The notes beneath the pieces were generated by a model. The model was not told the DNA's origin, made no database searches, and saw only the letters and a program-made list of their open reading frames with translations. A stretch of 64,000 nucleotides of DNA, taken from the NCBI GenBank assembly GCA_963782605.1, contig CAWAKK010000006.1, forward strand, positions 132,608 to 196,607, written 5' to 3'. This DNA comes from JBDTSW01 sp963782605. GTDB lineage: Bacteria > Actinomycetota > Thermoleophilia > Solirubrobacterales > 70-9. Positions within the stretch are counted from its first letter, which is position 1, and each line of letters starts with the position of its first letter. Below, piece by piece: positions 7,835 through 16,889 of the stretch. The translations under genes and the position numbers were made by a program.

Positions 7835-9202
7835 TCAGGCGTGCGTCGCCCATCCGTCCACCGCCCGGGCAGCTTCAAGGATCGCCTCCGAGATCGTGGG
7901 ATGGGGGTGGACGATGCGGGCGAGTTCCTGGTAGCCGCCCTCCAGAGCCATCACCGCGACCAGCTCGGCGATCATGTCGCAGGCCCGGTTACCGACGATG
8001 TGCGCGCCGATGATCTCGCCGTACTTCTGATCGGCAATCAGCTTCACGATGCCGTCGCGGTCGTCGTATACGGCCGAGGCACCCACGCCACCGAGCTTGA
8101 ACTTGCCGATCTTGACCTCGTGGCCCGCCTCCTTTGCCTCGGCCTCGGTCAACCCGATCGAGGCGACCTGCGGGTGGCAGAAGGTTGCCCCGGGGATCAG
8201 GTCGACATCGACCGGGTGGGTCTCGGCGCCCGCGATGGTCTCGACTGCGACGACGCCCTCCTCTGAAGCCTTGTGCGCGAGCGCCGGGCCTCGAACCAGA
8301 TCGCCGATTGCGTAGACCTTCGAGTTCGACGTGCGCTGAAAGTCGTCGACCTTGATCCGGCCGCCGTCCTCGGTCTCGATCTTGGCCTCGGCGAGATTCA
8401 GCGCCTCGGTATCCGGCGCTCGTCCTCCGGCGATGCAGAGGTAGTCGACCTCCTCCTCGGTCTCGCCCAGCTTGAGCTTCACCGACGCACGTCCCTCCTC
8501 GACCGCCTCGATCTTGGTCCCGGTGGCGACGTTGATCCCCTGCTTCTTGAACGTGCGCTCGACGACGCGGGCACAGTCGCGGTCCTCGAGCGGCAGGATC
8601 TGGTCGAGCATCTCGATCAGGATCACCTCAGTGCCGTAGCGGGCGTAGGCCGAGGCGATCTCCGAGCCCGAGGCTCCGGCGCCGACAACTGCGAGCCGCT
8701 TCGGTTTCCCCGGCAACGACCACGCGCCCCAGGTGTCGACGACGCGATCGGAGAACTCCACGCCGGGGATCGGGAGGGCCACCGAGCCGGTCGCGAGGAC
8801 AACCGAGCCCGCCTTGAGAGTCTCTCCGCCAACGGCGACGTCTCCATCGGCGGTAAGCGAGCCCTCGCCATCGAGCACCGCGATCTTGTTTTTGTCCCAG
8901 AGCATCCGGACCCCGTTCGAGAGGTTCTCCGAGACCTTGGCGCGGCGCTCGCCGAGTGCCTGCCAGTCGATTTCCGCCTTGGAGACCTTGATCCCGAGCT
9001 CGGCGCCGTTTACTGCGTCGTCGAAGACCTCAGCGGTGTGGAGCATCGTCTTGGCCGGGATACAGGCGTAGTTGAGGCACCGACCGCCGGCCTTGTCGTT
9101 CTCGACGACCGCGGTTTTCAGGCCGAGCTGCGCGGCTCGGATCGCGGCGACGTAGCCACCCGGCCCGCCACCGATCACGATCACGTCGAAGGGGTCAGCC
9201 AT
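7835..9202 (-). CDS. lpdA: Dihydrolipoyl dehydrogenase (E3), second copy without lipoyl domain
   Basis: 455 residues with all class I flavoprotein disulfide reductase marks: FAD-binding VIVIGGGPGGYVAAIRA at the N-terminus, redox-active CLNYAC, NAD-binding VVGAGASGSEIASAYA, second FAD motif VYAIGDL, and the C-terminal HPHPTISEAI active-site segment. It could serve the 2-oxoglutarate or branched-chain dehydrogenases, or the glycine cleavage system, while the lipoyl-fused copy downstream serves pyruvate dehydrogenase; that division is inference. It is the first gene of the minus-strand run into aceE, with 33 bases before the next gene. Confidence 0.95.
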   Translation of the reverse strand: MADPFDVIVIGGGPGGYVAAIRAAQLGLKTAVVENDKAGGRCLNYACIPAKTMLHTAEVFDDAVNGAELGIKVSKAEIDWQALGERRAKVSENLSNGVRMLWDKNKIAVLDGEGSLTADGDVAVGGETLKAGSVVLATGSVALPIPGVEFSDRVVDTWGAWSLPGKPKRLAVVGAGASGSEIASAYARYGTEVILIEMLDQILPLEDRDCARVVERTFKKQGINVATGTKIEAVEEGRASVKLKLGETEEEVDYLCIAGGRAPDTEALNLAEAKIETEDGGRIKVDDFQRTSNSKVYAIGDLVRGPALAHKASEEGVVAVETIAGAETHPVDVDLIPGATFCHPQVASIGLTEAEAKEAGHEVKIGKFKLGGVGASAVYDDRDGIVKLIADQKYGEIIGAHIVGNRACDMIAELVAVMALEGGYQELARIVHPHPTISEAILEAARAVDGWATHA

Positions 9203-9230
9203 GGCGGCCGACTCTAACCATCTCCACCGC

Positions 9231-9761
9231 TCAGGGATCGCGCGGGCGGGGCGCTGGCATCTGGATCCGCGCCATCGCCTTGATGTTCAAGTAGAAGAGG
9301 ACGCCGGACCCGGCGATGATCAGCACGTTGCCGATCGCCTGCTGCCACTCGCTCGCGAGCACGAGCGACAAGGAGGCGCCGATCAGGGCCAAGAGCAACA
9401 CGGTCTGAAAGCCGAGGACGGCCCAGTACCTCGCCTGCCACATGCCCCATGCCATGACGGCGAAGATCACAAACGGCGCCACGACCTGGGCGATGTTCGG
9501 CCGTCCTCCATCGACCTCGACACCGGCCACGTAGCCGATCACGATCGAGAGACAGATGAGCGCCGAGATCACCGCGCCCACGGTCACCACCCGCGGGCGC
9601 TCCTGTGGCTCAAGGGGCTCGAGCGCCTCACGGGCGCGCTGGTTCTTGGCCTCGGTGCGCGCCGCCGTCCGTGCGCGGCGCTCGGCCAAGGCTGCCTGGC
9701 GGTCGGCGGTTCGCTCCTTGCGCTTGTGCCGATCGGCGCGCTTTCGTTCCCTGTCCGCCAC
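9231..9761 (-). CDS. Four-helix membrane protein with charged N-terminus
   Basis: 176 residues, GTG start overlapping the thiE stop (TAGTG), so probably coupled to thiE. Residues 1-55 are Arg/Lys/Glu/Ala-rich and probably helical or coiled coil on the cytoplasmic side. Four hydrophobic segments follow, beginning near VVTVGAVISALICLSIVIGY, VVAPFVIFAVMAWGMW, GFQTVLLLALIGASLSLVL and NVLIIAGSGVLFYLNI. I do not recognise the family. Position after thiE raises the idea of a thiamine-related role, but nothing in the sequence supports transport. Confidence 0.7.
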   Translation of the reverse strand: MADRERKRADRHKRKERTADRQAALAERRARTAARTEAKNQRAREALEPLEPQERPRVVTVGAVISALICLSIVIGYVAGVEVDGGRPNIAQVVAPFVIFAVMAWGMWQARYWAVLGFQTVLLLALIGASLSLVLASEWQQAIGNVLIIAGSGVLFYLNIKAMARIQMPAPRPRDP

Positions 9762-10429
9762 TAGACCCTCGACCCAGTCGCTAGCGCTGAGCGCAGCTCG
9801 CGCGCTGCGCCCTGCGGATCGTCCGCATCGCGGATCGCGCGGACGACGACGGCGCGCCCAGCTCCTGCGCGGACGACCTCGCCGACGTTGCCCGGGTCGA
9901 TGCCACCGATCGCGAACCACGGGATTGTCGCGTTGGCAGCCGCGTAGCGGACGAGCTCGAGGCCAGTCGCGGGACGGCCCTCCTTCGTCGGGGTTTCCCA
10001 CACGGGGCCGACGCTGATCTGGTCGGGACGGGCGCCCCCACCGGCTGAACATGCAGCATCGATCTGCTCCTCAGAATGAGTTGACAGGCCAACCAGGGCC
10101 TCGGGCCCGGCCGCTGCGCGGGCCTCTGCGACCGAATCGTCGTCCTGGCCGACGTGGACGCCGTCCGCCCCGCAGGCCCCGACCAAGTCCGGACGGTCGT
10201 TGAGGACGAAGAGCGCGCCGTGGGTATCGGCGAGGCGGCGGAACGGCTCCGCCAGCGAGATCACCTCCTCTGCGCATCGCGGTGCCTTGTGGCGAAGTTG
10301 CACGAGATCCGCACCGCCTCGAAGCGCTGCGTCGAGCACCTGGTCAGGCGCGACGCCGCCGGGAAGCCCGTCGCAGACGAAATAGAGCCGGGCGCTCTCG
10401 AGCCGCTGGATCCGGTCCTCGCGATTCAT
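9761..10429 (-). CDS. thiE: Thiamine-phosphate synthase
   Basis: 222 residues, normal length. It joins the thiazole and pyrimidine moieties to make thiamine monophosphate. Family marks are seen in order: strand and loop VQLRHKAPR (phosphate site), FVLNDRPDLVGACGADGVHVGQ, GLSTHSEEQIDAA, ISVGPVWETPTKEG and FAIGGIDPGNV. ATG at 10429 gives the natural N-terminus just before ESARLYFVCDG. It is divergent from the riboswitch-controlled thiO-thiS-thiG operon, with only about 35 bases between its start and the riboswitch. It has no riboswitch of its own. Confidence 0.95.
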   Translation of the reverse strand: MNREDRIQRLESARLYFVCDGLPGGVAPDQVLDAALRGGADLVQLRHKAPRCAEEVISLAEPFRRLADTHGALFVLNDRPDLVGACGADGVHVGQDDDSVAEARAAAGPEALVGLSTHSEEQIDAACSAGGGARPDQISVGPVWETPTKEGRPATGLELVRYAAANATIPWFAIGGIDPGNVGEVVRAGAGRAVVVRAIRDADDPQGAARELRSALATGSRV

Positions 10430-10464
10430 CGTGAATCCGAGCCTAGTCTGCGTCTCTCGCGGGT

Positions 10465-10567
10465 ACCATCCGAGGTGTAACGGGAGCCCCACCGGTGGGC
10501 TGAGAGGGCGGCATCACGGTCGCCGACCGTCTGAACCTGACCCGGGTAATGCCGGCGCAGGGATGGT
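10465..10567 (+). promoter_or_regulatory. TPP riboswitch (THI element) upstream of thiO-thiS-thiG
   Basis: The conserved THI-box segments are present in order: ACGGGAGC, GGGCTGAGAGGG, CTGAACCTGA, GGGTAATGCCGGCGCAGGGA. Helix P1 is a perfect 7-bp pairing of ACCATCC (10465-10471) with GGATGGT (10561-10567). It lies 35 bases before the thiO GTG. In GC-rich actinobacteria such elements usually block translation or cause early termination when thiamine diphosphate is bound. No poly-T terminator is visible between element and gene, which favours translational control. Confidence 0.95.
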
Positions 10568-10601
10568 GGCCCGGCCGGCGCCCCCAGGGAAGGAGCGAAT
10601 C

Positions 10602-11751
10602 GTGCCCAAGCGAGCCGACGAGAACCTCGACGTGGTCGTCGTTGGCGCTGGCGCGATCGGCCTCGCATGTGCATGGCGGGCAGCCCAGCGCGGGCTGCGT
10701 GTGCGCGTCCTCGAGCGCGATCAAGCCGGCTCGGGCGCCTCAGGGGTTGCCGCCGGGATGCTGGCGCCGGTGAGCGAGGCGACGTGGGGCGAGGAGGCTC
10801 TGATCGCGCTCGCCCAGGTCTCCCATCGCAGCTGGCCGGGCTTCGCCCGCGAGCTCGGTGTGGCGAGCGAGGCTGATCCCGGTTTCCTCGCCGCTTGGCG
10901 CGCTTCACGTGGCCTTCGATCCCGACGAAGCCGCCGAGCTTCGCCGTCGTTATGAGCTCATGAGCGAGCTCGGCCTCGAAGCCGAATGGCTGCGCGCCAG
11001 GCAGGCGCGCGAGCTGGAGCCGGGTCTCTCCCCGCGGCTCACCGCCGCGGTTCATGCCCCGCATGAGGCCGCGATCGACCCGCGGGTATTGGTCTCGGCG
11101 CTTCAGATCGCCGCCGAGCGCGCTGGAGTGGAGCTCGTGGAGGGAGCGGAGGTGACCGAGCTGCTGGTTGCCGGCGGGGCGGTCGCGGGTGTGCTGACCG
11201 CGAATTCTCGGGAGCATCACGCGGCCGCGGTCGTGGCGGCGAGCGGCGCCTGGTCCGGCGAAGGGGGCTGGCTGCCTGCCGGCGTGGTGCCACCGGTGCG
11301 CCCCGTGAAAGGCGAGATCGTGACCCTGCACGGTCGCCCGCCGTGCCAGCGGATGGTTGCGTCGGAGCGCATCTATGTGGTGCCACGCGCCGACGGTCGC
11401 GTGGTGATCGGGGCGACGGTCGAGGAGCGTGGCTTCGACACGTCGATCACCGCCGGGGGCGTGATGGAGCTGCTGCGCGAGGCGTACCGGGCACTGCCGG
11501 ACATCGGCGAGCTCGAGCTGGTCGAAACGATTGCCGGACTGCGCCCTGGCACGCCCGACAACGCACCAGTCGTGGGACCCACTGGGCTCGACGGGCTCAT
11601 CCTCGCCACCGGCCATTTCCGCAACGGGATTCTGCTGGCGCCGGTGACCGCGGACGCCGTGGCAGCGCTGCTGCTCGGCGAGGAGCCCGCGCGAGAGGTG
11701 GCCATGGCCGATCCAGCCCGCTTTGCCGCGGCGGAGGCGATCTCGCGATGA
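10602..11751 (+). CDS. thiO: Glycine oxidase ThiO, interrupted by a one-base frameshift
   Basis: FAD-dependent oxidase that turns glycine into the iminoacetate used for the thiazole ring. GTG start follows the riboswitch and GGAAGGAG. The N-terminus has the dinucleotide motif VVVVGAGAIGLACAW; the rest has the ThiO/DAAO pattern (GEIVTLHG, ERIYVVPRADGRVVIGATVE, GLRPGTPDN, GHFRNGILLAP). The reading frame breaks near 10895: the first part ends ...DPGFLAA and the second begins GALHVAFDPDE. Removing one T at 10895-10896 restores a 382-residue protein, so a sequencing error is likely. The stop overlaps thiS by ATGA. Confidence 0.88.
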
Positions 11752-11954
11752 AGGTGGAGTTGAACGGAGAGGCCACGGAGCTGCCGGAGGGCGCGACGGT
11801 CGCCGATGCGGTTGCGGTCGTGGGGGCACGGGACGAGAGCCGCGGGGTCGCGGTCGCGGTCTCCGGCGAGGTCGTTCCACGGACGCAGTGGGGCGGAAGG
11901 GGTCTTAATGCCGGTGATGAGATCGAGGTCGTGCGGGCGGTGCAGGGTGGCTAG
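11748..11954 (+). CDS. thiS: Sulfur carrier protein ThiS
   Basis: 68 residues of ubiquitin-like fold ending in the required Gly-Gly (RAVQGG), whose C-terminus is adenylated and thiocarboxylated to donate sulfur to the thiazole. The start MKVELNGEATELPEGATVAD is typical. It overlaps the thiO stop by four bases and its own last codons overlap the thiG start, so the three genes are translationally coupled behind the TPP riboswitch. Confidence 0.95.
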   Translation: MKVELNGEATELPEGATVADAVAVVGARDESRGVAVAVSGEVVPRTQWGGRGLNAGDEIEVVRAVQGG

Positions 11955-12747
11955 CGCCGATCAGGTCGAGCGCGTCACGGTCGAGGAGTTAAAGCTCGGC
12001 GGCAGGACCTGGGGGTCGCGCCTCATCGCCGGCACGGGTGGCTTTCGCTCACTCGAAGTCATGGAACGTGCCTTGGAGGCCTCGGGGACCGAGATCGTCA
12101 CCGTGGCCCTGCGCCGGGTCGATCCGCTGGCGCAGGGCTCGGTCCTCGACCTCATCGAGCGCCTGGGCCTCTTCGCGCTCCCCAACACCGCCGGTTGCTA
12201 CACGGCACGTGACGCTGTCAAGACCGCGCAGCTCGCCCGCGAGGCCTTCGAGACCGAGTGGATCAAGCTCGAGGTGATCGGCGACGATCGCACCCTGCTC
12301 CCGGACGCGGTCGAGCTTCTGGACGCTGCCGAGACCCTCGTCGCCGAGGGGTTCACGGTGCTGCCATACACGAGTGACGACCCGATCCTCGCCGCGCGTC
12401 TCGAGCAGGTGGGCTGCGCCGCTGTCATGCCCCTGGGCTCCCCGATCGGCTCGGGCGCCGGCATCCGCAATCCCTACAACGTGCGACTCATCGTCGAAGC
12501 GGCAACCGTGCCGGTGATCCTCGACGCGGGGATCGGTACCGCCTCGGACGCGGCGCTCGCGATGGAGCTCGGCTGCGCCGGCGTGTTGCTGGCGAGCTCG
12601 GTCTCTCGCGCCAAGGACCCGGTCGCGATGGCGTTCGCGATGCGCAAGGCGGTCGAGGCGGGCTTCGCGGCCCGTCGTGCGGGCAGGATCCCGCGCCGGC
12701 TTCACGCCAAGGCCTCGACGCCCGAAGAGGGATTGCCGGAGCTCTGA
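11947..12747 (+). CDS. thiG: Thiazole synthase
   Basis: 266 residues with a GTG start overlapping the end of thiS. It makes the thiazole phosphate moiety from deoxyxylulose phosphate, ThiS thiocarboxylate and the ThiO product. Family signatures: SRLIAGTGGFRS, NTAGCYTARDAVKTAQLARE, the Schiff-base lysine in WIKLEVIGDD, MPLGSPIGSGAGIRNPY and the phosphate-binding DAGIGTASDAALAMELG. Last gene of the riboswitch operon; it ends 4 bases before the convergent MFS gene. Confidence 0.96.
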   Translation: MASADQVERVTVEELKLGGRTWGSRLIAGTGGFRSLEVMERALEASGTEIVTVALRRVDPLAQGSVLDLIERLGLFALPNTAGCYTARDAVKTAQLAREAFETEWIKLEVIGDDRTLLPDAVELLDAAETLVAEGFTVLPYTSDDPILAARLEQVGCAAVMPLGSPIGSGAGIRNPYNVRLIVEAATVPVILDAGIGTASDAALAMELGCAGVLLASSVSRAKDPVAMAFAMRKAVEAGFAARRAGRIPRRLHAKASTPEEGLPEL

Positions 12748-12751
12748 GACC

Positions 12752-13960
12752 TCACGCCGGCGCCGGTACGGGCACCGCGCCGGACAGCGAATCCCGCCGC
12801 GCCAGCACGAGCAGGGCTCCCATCGTCGCCACGCCCACGCCGGCGGCTATCGCTGCGGCCCAACCGCTGGCGTCGACTATGAATCCTGCCGACGCGACCC
12901 CCGCGGAGAGCCCTCCCACAAGCGCTGTGAGCGGCCAGGTGAACGACTCCGTCACGGCGCCGCCCGGGGCGAGAAGGGAGACGATCTCGTTCCTGCTCGC
13001 GATCAGCGGCGCCAGCGGGATTCCCGCGAAGACGACGAGGATCGCCATCGAGACCGGGGGACCGGCCGCCAGGAGTGGAAGGTTCGCGAGCGGCAGCAGA
13101 AAGGCGAGGCGCGTATGGACCTGAACCAGTGAGAGACGTCGCCGGCGTGTGCCGTAGACGAAGCCCCCGGCTGCGCTGCCGACGGACCAAATCGCGAGCA
13201 GCACCCCGGCAAGCTCGGTCGTTCCATGCGAGTCGCTGAAGGCGGGCAGGCCGACCTCGATCGTCCCAAGGCAGAAGCCGACCGGAAAGCTGGCGAGCGC
13301 CATCGTCCGGATCGCTGGCGATGTAAGCGCCCCGAGCAGGCCACTTGCAGAGCCGTCCGGATCCCGAAACGAGGAGGGAGCGGGCGGCAAAAAGGCGACG
13401 AAGATCGCGGCGCCGGTCAGGTTTAGCGCGGCGGAGACGCCCAGCATGATCTCCGGGCCAGCGAGGGCGATGCCCACCGCCGTTACGAGCGGGCCGGCGA
13501 TGAACGCAACCTCGATCATCACCGAGTCCAGCGCGTAGGCGGCGGTCACGAGCCCGGTGCGCCCACCGAGCAACTGCGACCAGCGCGAGCGAAGCACAGA
13601 GCCTGTGGGCGGGAAGGCGATCCCGGCGAGGACGGCGATCGGCGTGAGCGCGGCCGTGCCCGCTCCGGCGCTGCCAAAACCCCAGATGGCAAGCAGCGCG
13701 CTCGAGTGCACGACCGCCAGCGCCAACAGCATGCTCTCGCCGCGGCGGTCGACCAGCCGGCCCTGAAGCGGCGCGCCGCAAGCGCTGCCGAGGGCGAGGC
13801 CTCCAGAGACGATCCCAGCGCCGGCGAACGATCCCGTGACCTCGCGCGCGAAGAGGAGGACCGCGAGCGCGTTGATGGCGAAGGGGAGCCGGCCGAGAAG
13901 CGTCGCACCGATCAGGGCAGCAACGCGCGGCCTTCTCAGAATCTCAAGATAGGAGCCCAC
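12752..13960 (-). CDS. MFS transporter
   Basis: 402 residues, GTG start, about twelve hydrophobic helices. The loop between helices 2 and 3 carries a Major Facilitator motif A-like segment (GAPLQGRLVDRRGE). Helices are Ala/Gly/Leu-rich and the central loop (PPAPSSFRDPDGSASG) is short and hydrophilic. The substrate cannot be predicted; many actinobacterial proteins of this shape are putative drug or metabolite exporters. It converges on thiG and diverges from the PhoD-like gene across an 88-base spacer. Confidence 0.85.
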   Translation of the reverse strand: MGSYLEILRRPRVAALIGATLLGRLPFAINALAVLLFAREVTGSFAGAGIVSGGLALGSACGAPLQGRLVDRRGESMLLALAVVHSSALLAIWGFGSAGAGTAALTPIAVLAGIAFPPTGSVLRSRWSQLLGGRTGLVTAAYALDSVMIEVAFIAGPLVTAVGIALAGPEIMLGVSAALNLTGAAIFVAFLPPAPSSFRDPDGSASGLLGALTSPAIRTMALASFPVGFCLGTIEVGLPAFSDSHGTTELAGVLLAIWSVGSAAGGFVYGTRRRRLSLVQVHTRLAFLLPLANLPLLAAGPPVSMAILVVFAGIPLAPLIASRNEIVSLLAPGGAVTESFTWPLTALVGGLSAGVASAGFIVDASGWAAAIAAGVGVATMGALLVLARRDSLSGAVPVPAPA

Positions 13961-14048
13961 GTCCCCAGCATGGCAACCCCGAATCGGGAGCCGCGCCTTA
14001 ACTCAAACCCAGGAATCTTCCGCGCGCTGGCGGGTACGGTTCCGACCC

Positions 14049-15713
14049 ATGGCGGAACTCGTGCTCGGACCGCTCCTTCGCTACGTGGGCAAGACGGACG
14101 CAACGATCTGGGTCGAGACGGACTCCGCCTGCGAGGTCGAGATCCTCGGCCGCACGGCCAAGACGTTCTGCGTCCACGGGCACCATTACGCCCTCGTCTG
14201 CTTCGACGACCTGGAGCCGGGCTCGAGCGAGGAGTATGAGGTGGCGCTCGACGGGGGGAAGGTGTGGCCCATGGAGGGCTCCGAGTTTCCACCGAGCGTG
14301 CTGCGGACGTTTCGCGACGAGGAGCAGATCGAGCTCGTCTTCGGTTCCTGCCGGGTGTGTGCGCCGCAGGGACCGCCGTTCACGCTTCCCAAGGAGGAGG
14401 ACGCTGAGAACGGCCGCGGCTTCGATGCCCTGCACGCGCTCGCGCTTTCGATCCTCGGCGAGGACTCGCCCTCGTACCCCGACCTCCTCTTCCTCTGTGG
14501 CGATCAGGTCTACGCCGATGAGGTCTCGATCGGGACGCTCAAGTTCATCGCCGAGCGTCCGGCCGACGAGCGCCCGGCCGAGGCCCCTTTCGACCAGGTC
14601 GCGGACTTCGAGGAGTACACCCACCTGTACCACGAGTCGTGGTCGGAGCCGGCGATCCGCTGGCTCCTCTCGACGGTGTCGAGCTCGATGGTCATCGACG
14701 ACCACGACATGCACGACGACTGGAACATCTCGGAGAGCTGGTGTGAGGACATGGAGGAGCTCCCGTGGTGGAAGGAGCGAGTCATCGGCGGGATGACCTC
14801 GTACTGGATCTACCAGTTCATAGGCAACGTCTCCCCATCCGATCTGGCCGAGCGGCCACTGTGGAAGGAGGTCCAGGAAGCCGACGGTGACGCCGAGCCG
14901 CTGCTGCGCGAGTTCATGGAGCAGGACGACCAGGAGCGGGACGGCAAACGATGGAGCTTCTGCCGCGATCTCGGCACGATGCGCCTGATCGTGATGGACG
15001 TTCGCACCGGCCGATGCCTGGACCCGGGGGAGCGCAAGATCGTCGACGATGACGAGTGGGATTGGATCGTCGAGCACGCCACCGAGGGGGAATTCGATCA
15101 TCTGCTCTTCGGCACGTCCGACCCATTCCTGCTGGCCCCGACCTTCCACAACCTCGAGGCGTGGAACGAGGTCGTCTGCGACGGCCGGTGGGGAAAGCTC
15201 GCTGCCCGCCTGGGGGAGAAGATGCGCCAGGAGCTCGACTTCGATCACTGGGCGGCGTTTGGCGAGTCCTTCCTTCGCCTGAAGGGGCTGATCGAGGAGG
15301 TCGGCTCGGGCAAGCACGGTAGGCCTCCCGCGACCATCGGGGTGCTTTCCGGCGACGTGCACCACGCTTACCTCGCGGACGTCGCCTACAAGGGCGACGC
15401 GAACGTGGAGAGCGCCGTCTATCAGGCGGTCTGCTCGCCCTACCGGAACGCGCTCGACGACACGGAGCGCCGGGTGATCAAGCTGTCGCTCACCCGACCC
15501 GCTGCCGAGGTGACGCGTCGCCTGGCCGACGCGGCCGGCGTCGACGACCCCGGCATTCGCTGGCGCTTCCGCGAGGGCCCCTACTTCGACAACCAGGTCG
15601 CAACGGTCTACCTCGATGGACGCGACTCGTCAATGAAGCTCGAGAAGGTCCCGCGCGACCCGAAGGGCCGCGACGAGCGCCTCGAGCACGTCTTCGAAGC
15701 CCAGCTGGCCTGA
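14049..15713 (+). CDS. PhoD-like metallophosphatase
   Basis: 554 residues. It has the PhoD-family layout: N-terminal beta domain, then the metallophosphatase core with LVFGSCRVC, DLLFLCGDQVYADE, VIDDHDMHDDWNISE and GVLSGDVHHAYLA, supplying the Asp/Asn/His metal ligands. Unlike secreted alkaline phosphatase D it has no signal peptide, so it probably acts in the cytoplasm. Known relatives hydrolyse phosphomonoesters or phosphodiesters. TACGGT lies 8 bases before the ATG and could be a -10 box for a nearly leaderless transcript. Monocistronic between two divergent or independent units. Confidence 0.88.
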   Translation: MAELVLGPLLRYVGKTDATIWVETDSACEVEILGRTAKTFCVHGHHYALVCFDDLEPGSSEEYEVALDGGKVWPMEGSEFPPSVLRTFRDEEQIELVFGSCRVCAPQGPPFTLPKEEDAENGRGFDALHALALSILGEDSPSYPDLLFLCGDQVYADEVSIGTLKFIAERPADERPAEAPFDQVADFEEYTHLYHESWSEPAIRWLLSTVSSSMVIDDHDMHDDWNISESWCEDMEELPWWKERVIGGMTSYWIYQFIGNVSPSDLAERPLWKEVQEADGDAEPLLREFMEQDDQERDGKRWSFCRDLGTMRLIVMDVRTGRCLDPGERKIVDDDEWDWIVEHATEGEFDHLLFGTSDPFLLAPTFHNLEAWNEVVCDGRWGKLAARLGEKMRQELDFDHWAAFGESFLRLKGLIEEVGSGKHGRPPATIGVLSGDVHHAYLADVAYKGDANVESAVYQAVCSPYRNALDDTERRVIKLSLTRPAAEVTRRLADAAGVDDPGIRWRFREGPYFDNQVATVYLDGRDSSMKLEKVPRDPKGRDERLEHVFEAQLA

Positions 15714-15803
15714 CGCGCTGAACCGGCGCTTTTGCCGAAACGGCTCTGCTACCCTGCCCGCGGCTAATACCGACTAAACCAATCAAGAAAGGTCACAAAG
15801 AAC

Positions 15804-16889
15804 ATGCGACGACTTGTGAAGCCCCGCGCCGGTGGGGCCGCGAACGCTGCGACAGCGGACGCGCGGCCCCGCGGACGCGGACTCGTTCTCTCGGGCATCC
15901 TCGCCCTCGGGCTCGCGAGCGGCATCGCCGCCTGCGGTGGTAGCAGCGGTTCCGAAGGCAGCAGCGGCGAGGGCGGGTCGGTCGATCTGGTCGCCTACTC
16001 CACGCCTCAGACCGTTTACGAGGAGACGATCATCCCGGCCTTCCAGGAGACCGAGGAGGGCGCGGACGTCGAGTTCTCGGCCTCATTTGCTTCCTCCGGC
16101 GACCAGTCGCGCGCCGTCGAAGCCGGCCAGCCGGCGGACTTCGTCCACCTGCCCCTCGAGCCAGACATTCAGCGCATCGTGGACGCGGGACTCGTCGCCG
16201 ACGACTGGAACACCGCCGAATATGAGGGCGGCATCCAGAACTCGGTCGTGTCTTTCATCGTGCGCCCCGGCAACCCGAAGGACATCCAGGACTGGGATGA
16301 CCTTCTGCGTGATGACGTCGACGTGATCACCCCGAACCCATTCACCTCGGGTGGTGCTCGCTGGAACATCATGGCGGCCTACGGGCAGGTCATCGAGAAC
16401 GGCGGCTCCGAGGAGGAGGCGCTCACGTTCGTGGAGGACATGCTCCGGAACACCGTCGTCCAGGACGCGAGCGCGCGTGACTCCCTGAACACGTTCATCG
16501 GCGGCCAGGGCGACGTTGCCCTCTCGTACGAGAACGAGGCGATCGGCGCGATCGATGCCGGCGAGGAGCTCGAGTACATCGTCCCCGACGACACGATTCT
16601 GATCGAGACGCTCGGCGTCATCCCGTCCGATGCCGAGGACGGCGACGTAGCCACGGCTTTCCGCGACTTCCTCATCTCCGAGGAGGGGCAGACGCTGTTC
16701 GCCGAGAACGGCTATCGCCCGGTCGACGAGAAGGTCCTGGCGCAATTCGAAGATGAGTTCCCGACGCCGCCCGGCCTGTTCAACATCGATGACTTCGGCG
16801 GCTGGGAGACCGTTGCCACCGAGTTCTTCGATCCGGAGAACGGCAAGGTCGCCGACGTCGAAGCTGAGCTCGGAGTACCGCTCGAGTAG
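15804..16889 (+). CDS. sbp: Sulfate ABC transporter, substrate-binding lipoprotein
   Basis: 361 residues. After an N-terminal hydrophobic segment there is a lipobox (SGIAACGG), then a Ser/Gly linker, so the protein is a membrane-anchored binding lipoprotein. The mature part matches sulfate/thiosulfate-binding proteins: SFIVRPGNPKDIQDWDDL, VITPNPFTSGGARWN and GDVALSYENEA. The start has a good ribosome site (AAGAAAGG). Its stop overlaps the cysT GTG (TAGTG). A large supply of sulfate would suit the many sulfotransferases further along the window. Confidence 0.95.
   Translation: MRRLVKPRAGGAANAATADARPRGRGLVLSGILALGLASGIAACGGSSGSEGSSGEGGSVDLVAYSTPQTVYEETIIPAFQETEEGADVEFSASFASSGDQSRAVEAGQPADFVHLPLEPDIQRIVDAGLVADDWNTAEYEGGIQNSVVSFIVRPGNPKDIQDWDDLLRDDVDVITPNPFTSGGARWNIMAAYGQVIENGGSEEEALTFVEDMLRNTVVQDASARDSLNTFIGGQGDVALSYENEAIGAIDAGEELEYIVPDDTILIETLGVIPSDAEDGDVATAFRDFLISEEGQTLFAENGYRPVDEKVLAQFEDEFPTPPGLFNIDDFGGWETVATEFFDPENGKVADVEAELGVPLE

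Noticed and set aside
10426..11880. 484-codon minus-strand frame across thiO and the riboswitch
   Set aside because: It covers a perfect TPP riboswitch and the ThiO coding sequence in antisense; the translated product is Arg/Pro/His-rich without domains.
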